Shown: positions 1-5,388 of the stretch, in pieces
Position numbering within the stretch: the first letter of the stretch is position 1
Layout: each line of letters starts with the position of its first letter
Program-made: the position numbers and the translations under genes
The notes under the pieces: model-generated
Told to the model about the DNA's origin: nothing
The model's input: the letters and a program-made list of their open reading frames with translations, nothing else
Databases searched by the model: none
From: Bacillota bacterium
Lineage (GTDB): Bacteria; Bacillota; Clostridia; Lachnospirales; Lachnospiraceae
Length of the DNA: 6,137 bases
NCBI GenBank assembly: GCA_023415475.1
Contig: JAEZKL010000031.1
Span: forward strand, 1-6,137
Direction: 5' to 3'

Positions 1-279
1 CCTACCCTAAAGCACGGCGGGCAACCGTATCGCTTTATGTTCGGTCTTGCTTCGAGTGGGGTTTACATAGCCCCTACTGTTACCAGTAAGGCGGTGGTCT
101 CTTAAGCCACCTTTCCATCCTTACCAATGAGAAACGTTTGCAAGCAACCGTTTTCTTGGCGGTATATTTCTGTTGCACTAGCCTTGGAGTCACCTCCACC
201 GGACGTTATCCGGCACTCTGCCCTATGAAGCCCGGACTTTCCTCACCTTGTCAGGCGCGATCATCTATGCTACTCACAG
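1..279 (-). ncRNA. rnpB: RNase P RNA (rnpB), 3' part cut by window edge
   Basis: This is the catalytic RNA of ribonuclease P, which removes the 5' leader from tRNA precursors. Read on the minus strand, it shows the conserved GAGGAAAGTCCGGGC block (P4 5' strand, conserved region I) near 231-246, followed by CATAGGGCAGAGTGCC. It then shows GGTGGAGGTGACTCC, a GTGCAACAGAAA segment with ACCGCC, and GGTAAGGATGGAAAGGTGG in the specificity domain. The GTAAACCCCACTCGAAGCAAGACC and GGTTGCCCGCCGTGC parts lead to GGGTAGG at the window edge. The remaining 3' portion, with the 3' strand of P4 and the terminator, lies outside the window. The 5' end is set at about 279 from the promoter at 285-313 and could be off by a few bases. 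Short protein ORFs crossing this stretch are shadows. Confidence 0.96.
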
Positions 280-284
280 GTTGT

Positions 285-313
285 ATTCTATCACGGAAAC
301 GGAAAAAAGTAAA
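285..313 (-). promoter_or_regulatory. rnpB promoter (sigma-A, extended -10)
   Basis: On the minus strand a -35 box TTTACT (308-313) is followed after exactly 17 bases by a -10 box TAGAAT (285-290). TGA lies directly before the -10 box, giving an extended -10 that can compensate for the imperfect -35. The expected start is about 7 bases downstream, near 278-279, which fits the 5' end of RNase P RNA. Confidence 0.78.
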
Positions 314-357
314 TCAGAAACAAATGGAATGAGTAATTAGCAATGTTACAAAGAGAC

Positions 358-672
358 GGAAGCATGCCGGTAGGAGGCTCAAGTCACGTGGCTGGAGCAT
401 GAACTTATGTGATTTTATAACGGAAGAACCCTTATGCCACTAACCGCTTTATTATATGCTTATAACAGCCCGTAAATCGGACAACTCACACAGGAACCGG
501 AGAATGATTTGTTGAGTGTTTCTCTTTTGAAGGTTCCTGTGCTCAGACAAGTCCGATTTACGGGCTTGTCGCATATGATAAAGCTGAAGTGGCATTAAGG
601 AACCTTCCTGATATAAAACCACATAAGCCCATGCCCCAGCCACTGGTTATGAGAATGCCCCGGCATGCTTCC
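358..672. repeat. Large imperfect palindrome with nested stems; candidate structured RNA or miniature mobile element
   Basis: The two halves of this 315-bp stretch are inverted copies of each other. Outside to inside, the arms are: 358-370 with 660-672 (13 bp perfect); 388-419 with 612-643 (28 of 32 match); ATGCCACT at 434-441 with its complement in the right arm; 446-459 with a right-arm copy differing at one base; 467-482 with 551-566 (16 bp perfect, AGCCCGTAAATCGGAC); 489-498 with 532-541 (10 bp, CACAGGAACC); and 500-504 with 520-524, closing a 15-base loop. All four mismatches in the 32-bp arm are A opposite C on the plus strand. They therefore become U-G wobbles in a minus-strand RNA, which favours transcription in the rnpB direction; one mismatch, at 453, points the other way. 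No transposase is present. A clear target duplication is not seen, although TTACA/TGTAA lies near both ends. Possible natures are a dispersed MITE-like repeat, a structured RNA, or both. The 63-codon minus-strand reading frame inside it is a by-product of the palindrome. Confidence 0.85.
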
Positions 673-859
673 TGGCGGTGTAAATGAACTTAGAAAAATA
701 TGCTATGTTATAGGGGAATACTCTCTGTCGAAAGATAAATGAGTTTATGGGGGCTTTTTTTAAATGCAAATTATTATGAGCGATATTGATGTGAGTTTAT
801 TTGCACATGTATAGTATGGGACATTGAAATTTAAGTCAGGCGGACGATTAAATAGGCTG

Positions 860-948
860 GATGATTAAGGAAGATGTCCGTATTATTAAGAAAATTTTAA
901 AGATTTTTAGTTTAGGATATGTTATGATTAAGATAATTTAGGAAGATG
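860..948. repeat. Imperfect 17-base direct repeat upstream of the two-component operon
   Basis: GATGATTAAGGAAGATG (860-876) recurs as GATAATTTAGGAAGATG (932-948), 15 of 17 identical and 72 bases apart. The second copy lies about 40-55 bases upstream of the candidate -10 box at 990-995. OmpR-family regulators often bind direct repeats near their own promoter, so autoregulation is possible. Chance similarity in AT-rich DNA cannot be excluded. Confidence 0.4.
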
Positions 949-986
949 AAGCCCTTACTGCATATGCAATAATGAATGAAGTGGGA

Positions 987-995
987 TGATATAAT
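987..995 (+). promoter_or_regulatory. Candidate promoter (-10, extended) of the two-component operon
   Basis: TGATATAAT (987-995) is a perfect extended -10 element. There is no good -35 at 17 bases; the nearest candidate is TGCAAT at 965-970, with a 19-base gap. Transcription would begin near 1002, leaving a leader of about 130 bases before the regulator start at 1135. Confidence 0.5.
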
Positions 996-1012
996 AAGAG
1001 CTGGTGTGAATA

Positions 1013-1037
1013 AAGGATTTTGAAAACAAAAATCCTT
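1013..1037 (+). other. Leader hairpin upstream of the response regulator
   Basis: AAGGATTTT (1013-1021) pairs perfectly with AAAATCCTT (1029-1037) around a 7-base loop. No T-run follows, so it is not an intrinsic terminator. It sits just downstream of the predicted transcription start and may stabilise the leader or pause the polymerase. Confidence 0.45.
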
Positions 1038-1134
1038 GGGAAGAATTGCAAGTTTGTCCATTGGAGTAAACTCCCTGTTCTTGAAGGGTGCACTTGGCAT
1101 TAATTTTACAGGTTTTGAGAAAGGTATGGTCATT

Positions 1135-1836
1135 ATGGAACTGGTCGGAATTTTAGTGGTGGATGATGATAAGGATATAGCAGATTTGGTGGAGATCCAT
1201 CTGGTTAGTGAAGGATACCTGGTGTACAAGGCCAACAGTGCCAGAGAGGGACTTCAAATATTGGAAACGGCAGATATCAAGCTGGTTATTCTGGATATTA
1301 TGATGCCGGGCATGGATGGGCTTACTATGTGTAAAAGGATCCGTGAGACAAGCACGGTGCCGATCATTATGCTGAGCGCCCGGTCGGCCGATCTGGATAA
1401 GATTATCGGACTGGGAACGGGTGCCGACGACTATGTAATTAAGCCCTTTAATCCACTGGAGCTGACAGCGAGAGTTAAGTCCCAGCTGCGGAGATATACC
1501 AAGTTCAATCCGAATTCTCATGATGAGAAGCAGGATAAGGAAATCGTACTGGATCATTTGATTATTAATAAGGAAAATCATAAGGTGAATGCGTATGGCA
1601 AGGATGTTAAGCTGACACCGATTGAGTTTGATATTTTGTATCTGCTGGCAAGTAACGTTGGCAGGGTTTTTTCTACGGATGATATCTTTGAACGGGTTTG
1701 GAACGAGAAGATGTACGAAGCGAACAATACCGTAATGGTTCATATCCGTAGAATTAGAGAGAAGATAGAGATGGATTCAAGGGATGCGCAGATCATTAAA
1801 ACGGTATGGGGAGTAGGTTATAAAATTGAAGAATAG
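1135..1836 (+). CDS. OmpR/VanR-family response regulator
   Basis: This is a cytoplasmic transcription regulator of 233 residues, the normal size for the OmpR family, activated by phosphotransfer from the kinase encoded next to it. The receiver domain (about 4-120) has the acidic pocket D10-D11, phosphoacceptor D54 in LVILDIMMPGMDG, switch residue S81 (position usually Thr/Ser), Y100 and conserved K103-P104. After a short linker, a winged-helix domain (about 136-232) carries LTPIEFDILYLLASN, a recognition helix around 196-210 (TVMVHIRRIREK), and the terminal wing VWGVGYKIE. The start at ATG 1135 is preferred because homologues begin a few residues before ILVVDD and AAAGG (1120-1124) lies 10 bases upstream. 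The frame stays open back to a TTG at 1036, but that extension looks non-coding, and ATG 1126 is too close to the ribosome site. Overall pattern is closest to VanR-like regulators, but no van resistance genes are present, so target and signal are unknown. Confidence 0.95.
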   Translation: MELVGILVVDDDKDIADLVEIHLVSEGYLVYKANSAREGLQILETADIKLVILDIMMPGMDGLTMCKRIRETSTVPIIMLSARSADLDKIIGLGTGADDYVIKPFNPLELTARVKSQLRRYTKFNPNSHDEKQDKEIVLDHLIINKENHKVNAYGKDVKLTPIEFDILYLLASNVGRVFSTDDIFERVWNEKMYEANNTVMVHIRRIREKIEMDSRDAQIIKTVWGVGYKIEE

Positions 1837-2902
1837 TATTTTCAAAAGCTTTCGATTCGAGATTGTTTTATATAGCATCTTAAGCCTTTTGTATATGCTG
1901 CTGACCATCGCGTTACTGCATATCGGGATCTATATTATATTGGGCAAAAGTTTTCAGGAGCTTTCGGGAACATCGGCTGCGATCATTACCATGTTGACAA
2001 TCGTAGCGGGAATTATTTTGTTTATCACTTATTTCCTGTTACTGACCAAGAAGTTCATTTCATATATTAAGGAAATGATCGATGGCATTAACCAGATCTC
2101 CCAAGGGAACTTTAATAACCGCATTGAGATTAACAACGAGGATGAATTCGCATTGTTGGCCGATAAGCTGAATCAGATGGCGGATGATATCAATGAGATT
2201 ATGGAGAATGAACGTCGCAGTGAATATGCTAAAAATGAATTGATTACAAGCGTAGCTCATGACCTTCGAACGCCCTTAACCTCCATCATCGGTTACCTGG
2301 ACCTGGTGTCCTCTAAGGAGTTGCCCCAGGAAACGCAGAGAAAATATATTGGCATTGCTTATAATAAATCGAAACGACTGGAGAAGCTAATCGAAGATCT
2401 CTTTACTTATACGAAGTTCAATTTTGGTGAGGTAAAGGCAGATTATACCGAGGTTGATATGGTAAAGCTGATCAATCAGTTAGTAGATGAATTCTATCCA
2501 AGCTTCTCTGAATATAACCTCGAATACGAATTTCGTTCTAAGTGCTGTTCTGCGGTAATCAAGGCAGATGGAAATCTGCTGGCCAGGGCTTTTGCCAATT
2601 TAATCAGTAATGCGATTAAGTATGGCAGAGACGGCAAGAATATCATCATAGAGCTTATGAAGGAAGAACACGGGATGGTAATAACCGTAACAAATTTTGG
2701 AGATATGATACCAAAGGAGGATTTAAAGAGAATATTCCAGCGTTTCTACCGAGTCGAATCTTCCAGATCGTCAGAAACGGGCGGCAGCGGACTTGGGCTG
2801 GCGATCGCTCAGAGCATTATCGAGATGCATGGAGGAAAAATATCAGCAAAAAGTGACGAAAATGGAACAGTATTTACCGTGGAATTGAAAAATGAACCTT
2901 AA
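1826..2902 (+). CDS. VanS-like membrane sensor histidine kinase with minimal extracellular loop
   Basis: This is a sensor kinase of 358 residues that autophosphorylates on a histidine and passes phosphate to the regulator just upstream; the genes overlap by 11 bases, indicating translational coupling. It starts at TTG 1826, with GGGGAGTAGG (1808-1817) 8 bases before it; the next ATG would remove half of the first membrane helix. Two membrane segments (about 12-37 and 51-74) enclose an outside loop of only about 13 residues. A HAMP domain follows (about 75-128). The HisKA domain has H145 in SVAHDLRTPLTS. The ATPase domain has the N box NLISNAIKY (258-266), a G1 region reading TNFGDMI (289-295) in place of the usual DxGxG, the F box IFQRFYR (303-309) and the G2 box GGSGLGLAIA (319-328). 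The G1 variant is like that of VanS-type kinases and does not imply loss of activity. The tiny loop suggests sensing within or at the membrane, perhaps with a partner protein. The signal is unknown. Confidence 0.94.
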   Translation: MKNSIFKSFRFEIVLYSILSLLYMLLTIALLHIGIYIILGKSFQELSGTSAAIITMLTIVAGIILFITYFLLLTKKFISYIKEMIDGINQISQGNFNNRIEINNEDEFALLADKLNQMADDINEIMENERRSEYAKNELITSVAHDLRTPLTSIIGYLDLVSSKELPQETQRKYIGIAYNKSKRLEKLIEDLFTYTKFNFGEVKADYTEVDMVKLINQLVDEFYPSFSEYNLEYEFRSKCCSAVIKADGNLLARAFANLISNAIKYGRDGKNIIIELMKEEHGMVITVTNFGDMIPKEDLKRIFQRFYRVESSRSSETGGSGLGLAIAQSIIEMHGGKISAKSDENGTVFTVELKNEP

Positions 2903-2993
2903 ACAAATAAAGCCATTGATTATTCCTATACAAGACAGTACATTCCGAATGTACCGAGAGCACTTGTTGGAACTATCAATGGCTTTCATTTGT
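2903..2993. terminator. Long 91-bp hairpin after the kinase gene, probable bidirectional terminator
   Basis: The hairpin begins right after the kinase stop codon. The outer stem pairs ACAAAT plus AAAGCCATTGAT (2903-2920) with ATCAATGGCTTT (2975-2986) and ATTTGT (2988-2993), 18 bp with one bulged C. Inside are TTCC/GGAA (2923-2926, 2969-2972), ACAAG/CTTGT (2930-2934, 2963-2967) and a tip GTACATT/AATGTAC (2938-2944, 2948-2954). The plus-strand tail is only moderately T-rich; the minus-strand tail (TTTATTTGTTTAAGG) is better. It is far longer than an ordinary terminator, so a small repeat element is an alternative. Confidence 0.6.
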
Positions 2994-3119
2994 AAAGCTA
3001 TGAAAACGGAAGAAGAAAAAATATAAGTTTATTATAACACAAATTTACAGGAAAGGTAGTATATTAATAAAATTTAAAATATTGTTAATATTTCGTTACA
3101 GTTCAGTCACAAAATCAAC

Positions 3120-3153
3120 AACACGATAAGAAAGAAAGCTTGCTTATCGTGTT
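3120..3153 (-). terminator. Terminator hairpin of the AP2-domain gene
   Basis: AACACGATAAG (3120-3130) pairs perfectly with CTTATCGTGTT (3143-3153), an 11-bp stem with a 12-base loop. On the minus strand it lies 6 bases past the stop codon and is followed by the T-rich GTTGTTGATTTTG, as expected for an intrinsic terminator. Confidence 0.72.
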
Positions 3154-3159
3154 ATATAA

Positions 3160-3960
3160 TTAACTTCCGATGGAATCGGCGTATACCATTAATTTCTTGG
3201 ATATTCTCAGCTTTTGAAAAATAGAAGCATAGGTAATTTCGTTAATTCCTTCTATATAATTCTGCGGATAATTTCTGATTAACCCTTTATTCCTTAATAT
3301 TAACACAGCTTTATTATAAGCAATGGCAGCTTCTGCCTCACTGCGGTATCTGCCAATCAGATAATCACCGTTAATATGGATTTTAGCGATGTAAAGAGGG
3401 ATTCCCTTTTTTATCACTTTTGATACCCCGTGGTACGGATTTACGATTTCAATATTGTGATAACTATAGTCATGGCTGTCACCGTTAACAAACAGATAAT
3501 CCTTACCGGCAACAGCATAGTTTTTGATCCCATATCTGGATAGAATATTTACTTGCATACCGTAATCGGATACAAAGAGATGACCGCCTCGCTTCATAAT
3601 TTTGTGGTGAGCATAATAAAACAGATCCTCTGCGTCAAAACGGAGACAGGTATTGAGGTCAATATAATATAAGAAATATCTCTTCTTAAGGTAGATCGGA
3701 TTTCTAAAATAGATAAGATTATCCCGATAATTAATCAGCACTACCCACTTATGAAAAGAAAGAGGACAACCTTCGGGATACCCCTCGATCTTGGGGACAG
3801 AGCTGTCCGTAAGAAGCTTCACTGCAAGAAGATATGCTTTATTTGCGTCATCTTCACAGGAATAGCTTCCTAAGCTTATATGCTTTCCACGATAAGTTAC
3901 GGAAGCTCTATAATAGATTTTCCCATCCTTCATGGAGGACTGGTATACGCCAGGTAACAT
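3160..3960 (-). CDS. Double AP2-domain DNA-binding protein with degenerate HNH-like centre
   Basis: The protein has 266 residues. An AP2-like domain at about 4-52 shows YYRASVTYRGKHISLGSYS and then a helix with ANKAYLLAVKLL. A second at about 178-223 shows GVSKVIKKGIPLYIAKI and GRYRSEAEAAIAYNKAVLIL. This is the three-strand-plus-helix pattern shared by plant AP2/ERF factors and bacterial or phage HNH-AP2 homing endonucleases. Both are followed by a YP motif (61-62, 231-232). The middle (about 95-175), with FDAEDLFYYAHHK, lines up with the HNH part of such endonucleases. The expected HxNGNxxDNRxxNL core reads FVNGDSHDYSYHNI (157-170), so the first His and the DNR triplet are lost and cleavage is unlikely. 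The function is probably sequence-specific DNA binding; the target is unknown. ATG 3960 has an excellent ribosome site, GAGGTGG (3968-3974), 7 bases away. Several stretches are more AT-rich than the neighbouring genes, consistent with acquisition. The domain assignment is by eye: fairly sure for AP2, less so for the HNH remnant. Confidence 0.85.
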   Translation of the reverse strand: MLPGVYQSSMKDGKIYYRASVTYRGKHISLGSYSCEDDANKAYLLAVKLLTDSSVPKIEGYPEGCPLSFHKWVVLINYRDNLIYFRNPIYLKKRYFLYYIDLNTCLRFDAEDLFYYAHHKIMKRGGHLFVSDYGMQVNILSRYGIKNYAVAGKDYLFVNGDSHDYSYHNIEIVNPYHGVSKVIKKGIPLYIAKIHINGDYLIGRYRSEAEAAIAYNKAVLILRNKGLIRNYPQNYIEGINEITYASIFQKLRISKKLMVYADSIGS

Positions 3961-3980
3961 AAATTCACCACCTCATTAAC

Positions 3981-4009
3981 ACTATACCAGATAAAAAAAG
4001 GCATATCAA
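3981..4009 (-). promoter_or_regulatory. Strong promoter of the AP2-domain gene, giving a very short leader
   Basis: On the minus strand TTGATA (4004-4009) and TATAGT (3981-3986) are separated by exactly 17 bases, with TGG before the -10 as an extended element. Transcription should start near 3974, at the first base of the ribosome site, so the leader would be only about 14 bases. Confidence 0.78.
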
Positions 4010-4293
4010 CACGGACAAAGGTCTGAGAATAATTGTTAACAAGATATTACGGTCCATTTGTGTAGTATGACACATTTTATGCCCTAAAAACGTACTAAAG
4101 CAGTAGAATATGTATAAAGAATGAGAAAAGCACGTAAAATATTTAATATATAGTTAATAAATTGTTAAAAATATCTTGTGCATAAACTACAAAAGAAAAC
4201 CGGATCTAAGACAATTAATTGTTGCATATTTCCCGGACTGGTAAATAAAGGCATTCCGCTATGGTGTTTTATAACGAAAATGAGGTTGGCTTA
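3987..4293. other. Divergent AT-rich spacer with several palindromes
   Basis: No gene is seen. Operator-like elements are present: TTGTTAACAA (4033-4042, perfect palindrome), TGTGT/ACACA flanking six bases (around 4059-4074), and ACAATTAATTGT (4211-4222, perfect palindrome). ACAAGATATT (4039-4048) also recurs inverted as AATATCTTGT (4170-4179). The first lies just upstream of the AP2-gene promoter, the last about 70 bases upstream of the hydrolase promoter. Some may be chance in AT-rich DNA. Confidence 0.45.
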
Positions 4294-4322
4294 TTGACAC
4301 AAAATAAACCTTTGCCTATAAT
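4294..4322 (+). promoter_or_regulatory. Perfect-consensus sigma-A promoter of the SleB-family gene
   Basis: TTGACA (4294-4299) and TATAAT (4317-4322) both match the consensus exactly, with a 17-base spacer. Transcription should begin near 4329, leaving a leader of about 70 bases. Confidence 0.92.
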
Positions 4323-4342
4323 GCTGATATCATTACCAGTCA

Positions 4343-4357
4343 TTCCATTAAATGGAA
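4343..4357 (+). promoter_or_regulatory. Dyad in the leader of the SleB-family gene, possible operator
   Basis: TTCCATT-A-AATGGAA (4343-4357) is a perfect 7+1+7 dyad about 15 bases past the predicted start of transcription. With a one-base centre it cannot fold well as an RNA hairpin, so a dimeric repressor site on DNA is more likely than an RNA element. Confidence 0.45.
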
Positions 4358-4397
4358 AATATTAGCCAGTGAAATATCAAGAAAAGAGGAAAAATTT

Positions 4398-5348
4398 ATG
4401 TCAATAATAAATTTGTTTCTTCAAAAGAGAAAAATGCATGAAAGCCAGCATGGTATCATAATGGTGATTACGGCATATGCGTTATCCGTAATGATGCTGA
4501 TTATGGGTTCTGATGTGTTTTATGACATCGATTCCAAAGCGGCAGGGATAAGCACGATAGCTGAAGAGACACAAGAGAAGATTAACGAAGAATTGCCTGA
4601 TCTGCAAGCTGCAGACCTTCCAGCTTTATTAATCCAATCGAAGATACAAAATCCGTTTGGTGTTGCAGAGGTTATGCAGACAGGCCTTGGAAGTACCAGG
4701 GTTCAGAATGCGGGTACCGGAGTGATATCATCCGATGCGGGTATAGAAGCTAATACAATGTGGCTGCTTGGCAATGCCATGAACCAGGAAGAATATGATA
4801 AATCGTTGGAGCAGCTTATTGATTTTGCTTCGATCAGCACAGTAGTATCCTCGGGAGTCACCCCAATTCCCATGGCCGATGCCAAAGAAGCTTCCACATC
4901 TGAGGAGGAGATTAAAAGTTTATCAACAGAGGAAGCCAGCTCTCCTTATGTAATCGATGTATCCAAGAAGGAGATTGGTATGCTGGAGCGTATCGTTCAG
5001 GCGGAGGCAGGCGGTGAGGATATGGTGGGTAAGATATTGATTGTTAATGTTATACTTAACCGCATCGCCGATGAAAGTTTCCCGGATACTGTGGAAGATG
5101 TTATATTCCAGAATAAGGATGGAGAATATCAGTTTTCTCCTGTAGATGATAAAAGCTATTGGTCAGTAGAAATATCAGATAATACTGAGGAAGCGGTAAT
5201 CAGAGCACTCGAAGGAGAAGATTATTCGGAAGGTGCGTTATATTTTGTTGCGAGAAAAAGAACAAAGTCCAGCAGTGCAAGATGGTTTGACGATAATCTG
5301 GACTGGCTTTTTAAGCACGGCGGACACGAATTTTATAAAGAAAAATAG
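4398..5348 (+). CDS. Membrane-anchored cell-wall hydrolase, SleB/CwlJ catalytic family (Hydrolase_2)
   Basis: This is a peptidoglycan hydrolase of 316 residues acting outside the membrane. SleB-family enzymes are lytic transglycosylases that cut the glycan strand. An uncleaved-looking signal anchor (about 19-37) follows a positively charged N-terminus. A low-complexity, acidic, Ser/Thr-rich spacer of about 150 residues then leads to the catalytic domain (about 191-313). That domain begins KEIGMLERIVQAEAGGED, with the catalytic Glu at E203 in the family's AEA-x-GE motif. Further family marks are KILIVNVILNR (212-222), FPDTVEDVIF (228-237), the YQFSPVDD segment (244-251), ALYFVAR (280-286) and the terminal WLFKHGGHEFYK (303-314). 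No PG_binding_1 or LysM domain is visible, so it is not a classical spore SleB. ATG 4398 has AGAGGA (4385-4390) 7 bases upstream. The sigma-A consensus promoter suggests growth-phase expression. The biological role (wall turnover, separation or germination) cannot be fixed from sequence. Confidence 0.92.
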   Translation: MSIINLFLQKRKMHESQHGIIMVITAYALSVMMLIMGSDVFYDIDSKAAGISTIAEETQEKINEELPDLQAADLPALLIQSKIQNPFGVAEVMQTGLGSTRVQNAGTGVISSDAGIEANTMWLLGNAMNQEEYDKSLEQLIDFASISTVVSSGVTPIPMADAKEASTSEEEIKSLSTEEASSPYVIDVSKKEIGMLERIVQAEAGGEDMVGKILIVNVILNRIADESFPDTVEDVIFQNKDGEYQFSPVDDKSYWSVEISDNTEEAVIRALEGEDYSEGALYFVARKRTKSSSARWFDDNLDWLFKHGGHEFYKEK

Positions 5349-5359
5349 AAGGATGCGTA

Positions 5360-5388
5360 TTGTATCCGGGGGATTGTCATGTTATAAT
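5360..5388 (+). promoter_or_regulatory. Promoter of threonine synthase (extended -10)
   Basis: TTGTAT (5360-5365) and TATAAT (5383-5388) are 17 bases apart, and TGT precedes the -10 box. The start would be near 5395, giving a leader of about 194 bases before thrC. A 6-bp stem (5351-5367) overlaps the -35 box. No T-run follows it, so no clear terminator separates the hydrolase gene and some read-through is possible. Confidence 0.72.

Larger units (their letters stand above)
673..1134. other. Spacer between palindrome and two-component operon; no convincing gene
   Basis: No supported coding region is seen on either strand. It holds a G-rich stretch followed by seven T (750-761), which has no strong stem in front of it and so is not called a terminator. 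TGCAAAT recurs inverted around 765-804. A 17-base direct repeat occurs at 860-876 and 932-948. An extended -10 box lies at 987-995 and a 9-bp hairpin at 1013-1037. A 26-codon frame from ATG 861 lacks a good ribosome site and is not called. Confidence 0.6.

Noticed and set aside
138..332. 64-codon plus-strand frame
   Set aside because: It lies antisense to the RNase P RNA and its promoter and has no coding features.
452..643. 63-codon minus-strand reading frame inside the palindrome
   Set aside because: It starts at a GTG within the outer stem with no ribosome site, and spans both arms and the central loop. The open frame is best explained by the palindrome itself.
734..761. ATAAA-TGAG-TTTAT stem followed by GGGGGC and seven T as an intrinsic terminator
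   Set aside because: The stem is only five A-T pairs and the G-run is unpaired, so it would not terminate well.
861..941. 26-codon Lys/Ile-rich plus-strand frame from ATG 861
   Set aside because: It has no adequate ribosome site or promoter; its composition is what random AT-rich DNA gives.
1036..1134. 33-residue N-terminal extension of the response regulator from TTG 1036
   Set aside because: The extension does not resemble receiver domains, starts within a hairpin, has no ribosome site, and the family length fits ATG 1135.
1153..1743. 196-codon minus-strand frame antisense to the response regulator
   Set aside because: It is a shadow of a clearly conserved regulator gene and has no recognisable domain.
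4032..4049. Rex-like operator (TTGTTAA half-site; similar half-sites at 3081 and 4161)
   Set aside because: The inverted TTAACAA half at the proper four-base gap is missing in all three places; only half-sites or the short TTGTTAACAA palindrome exist.
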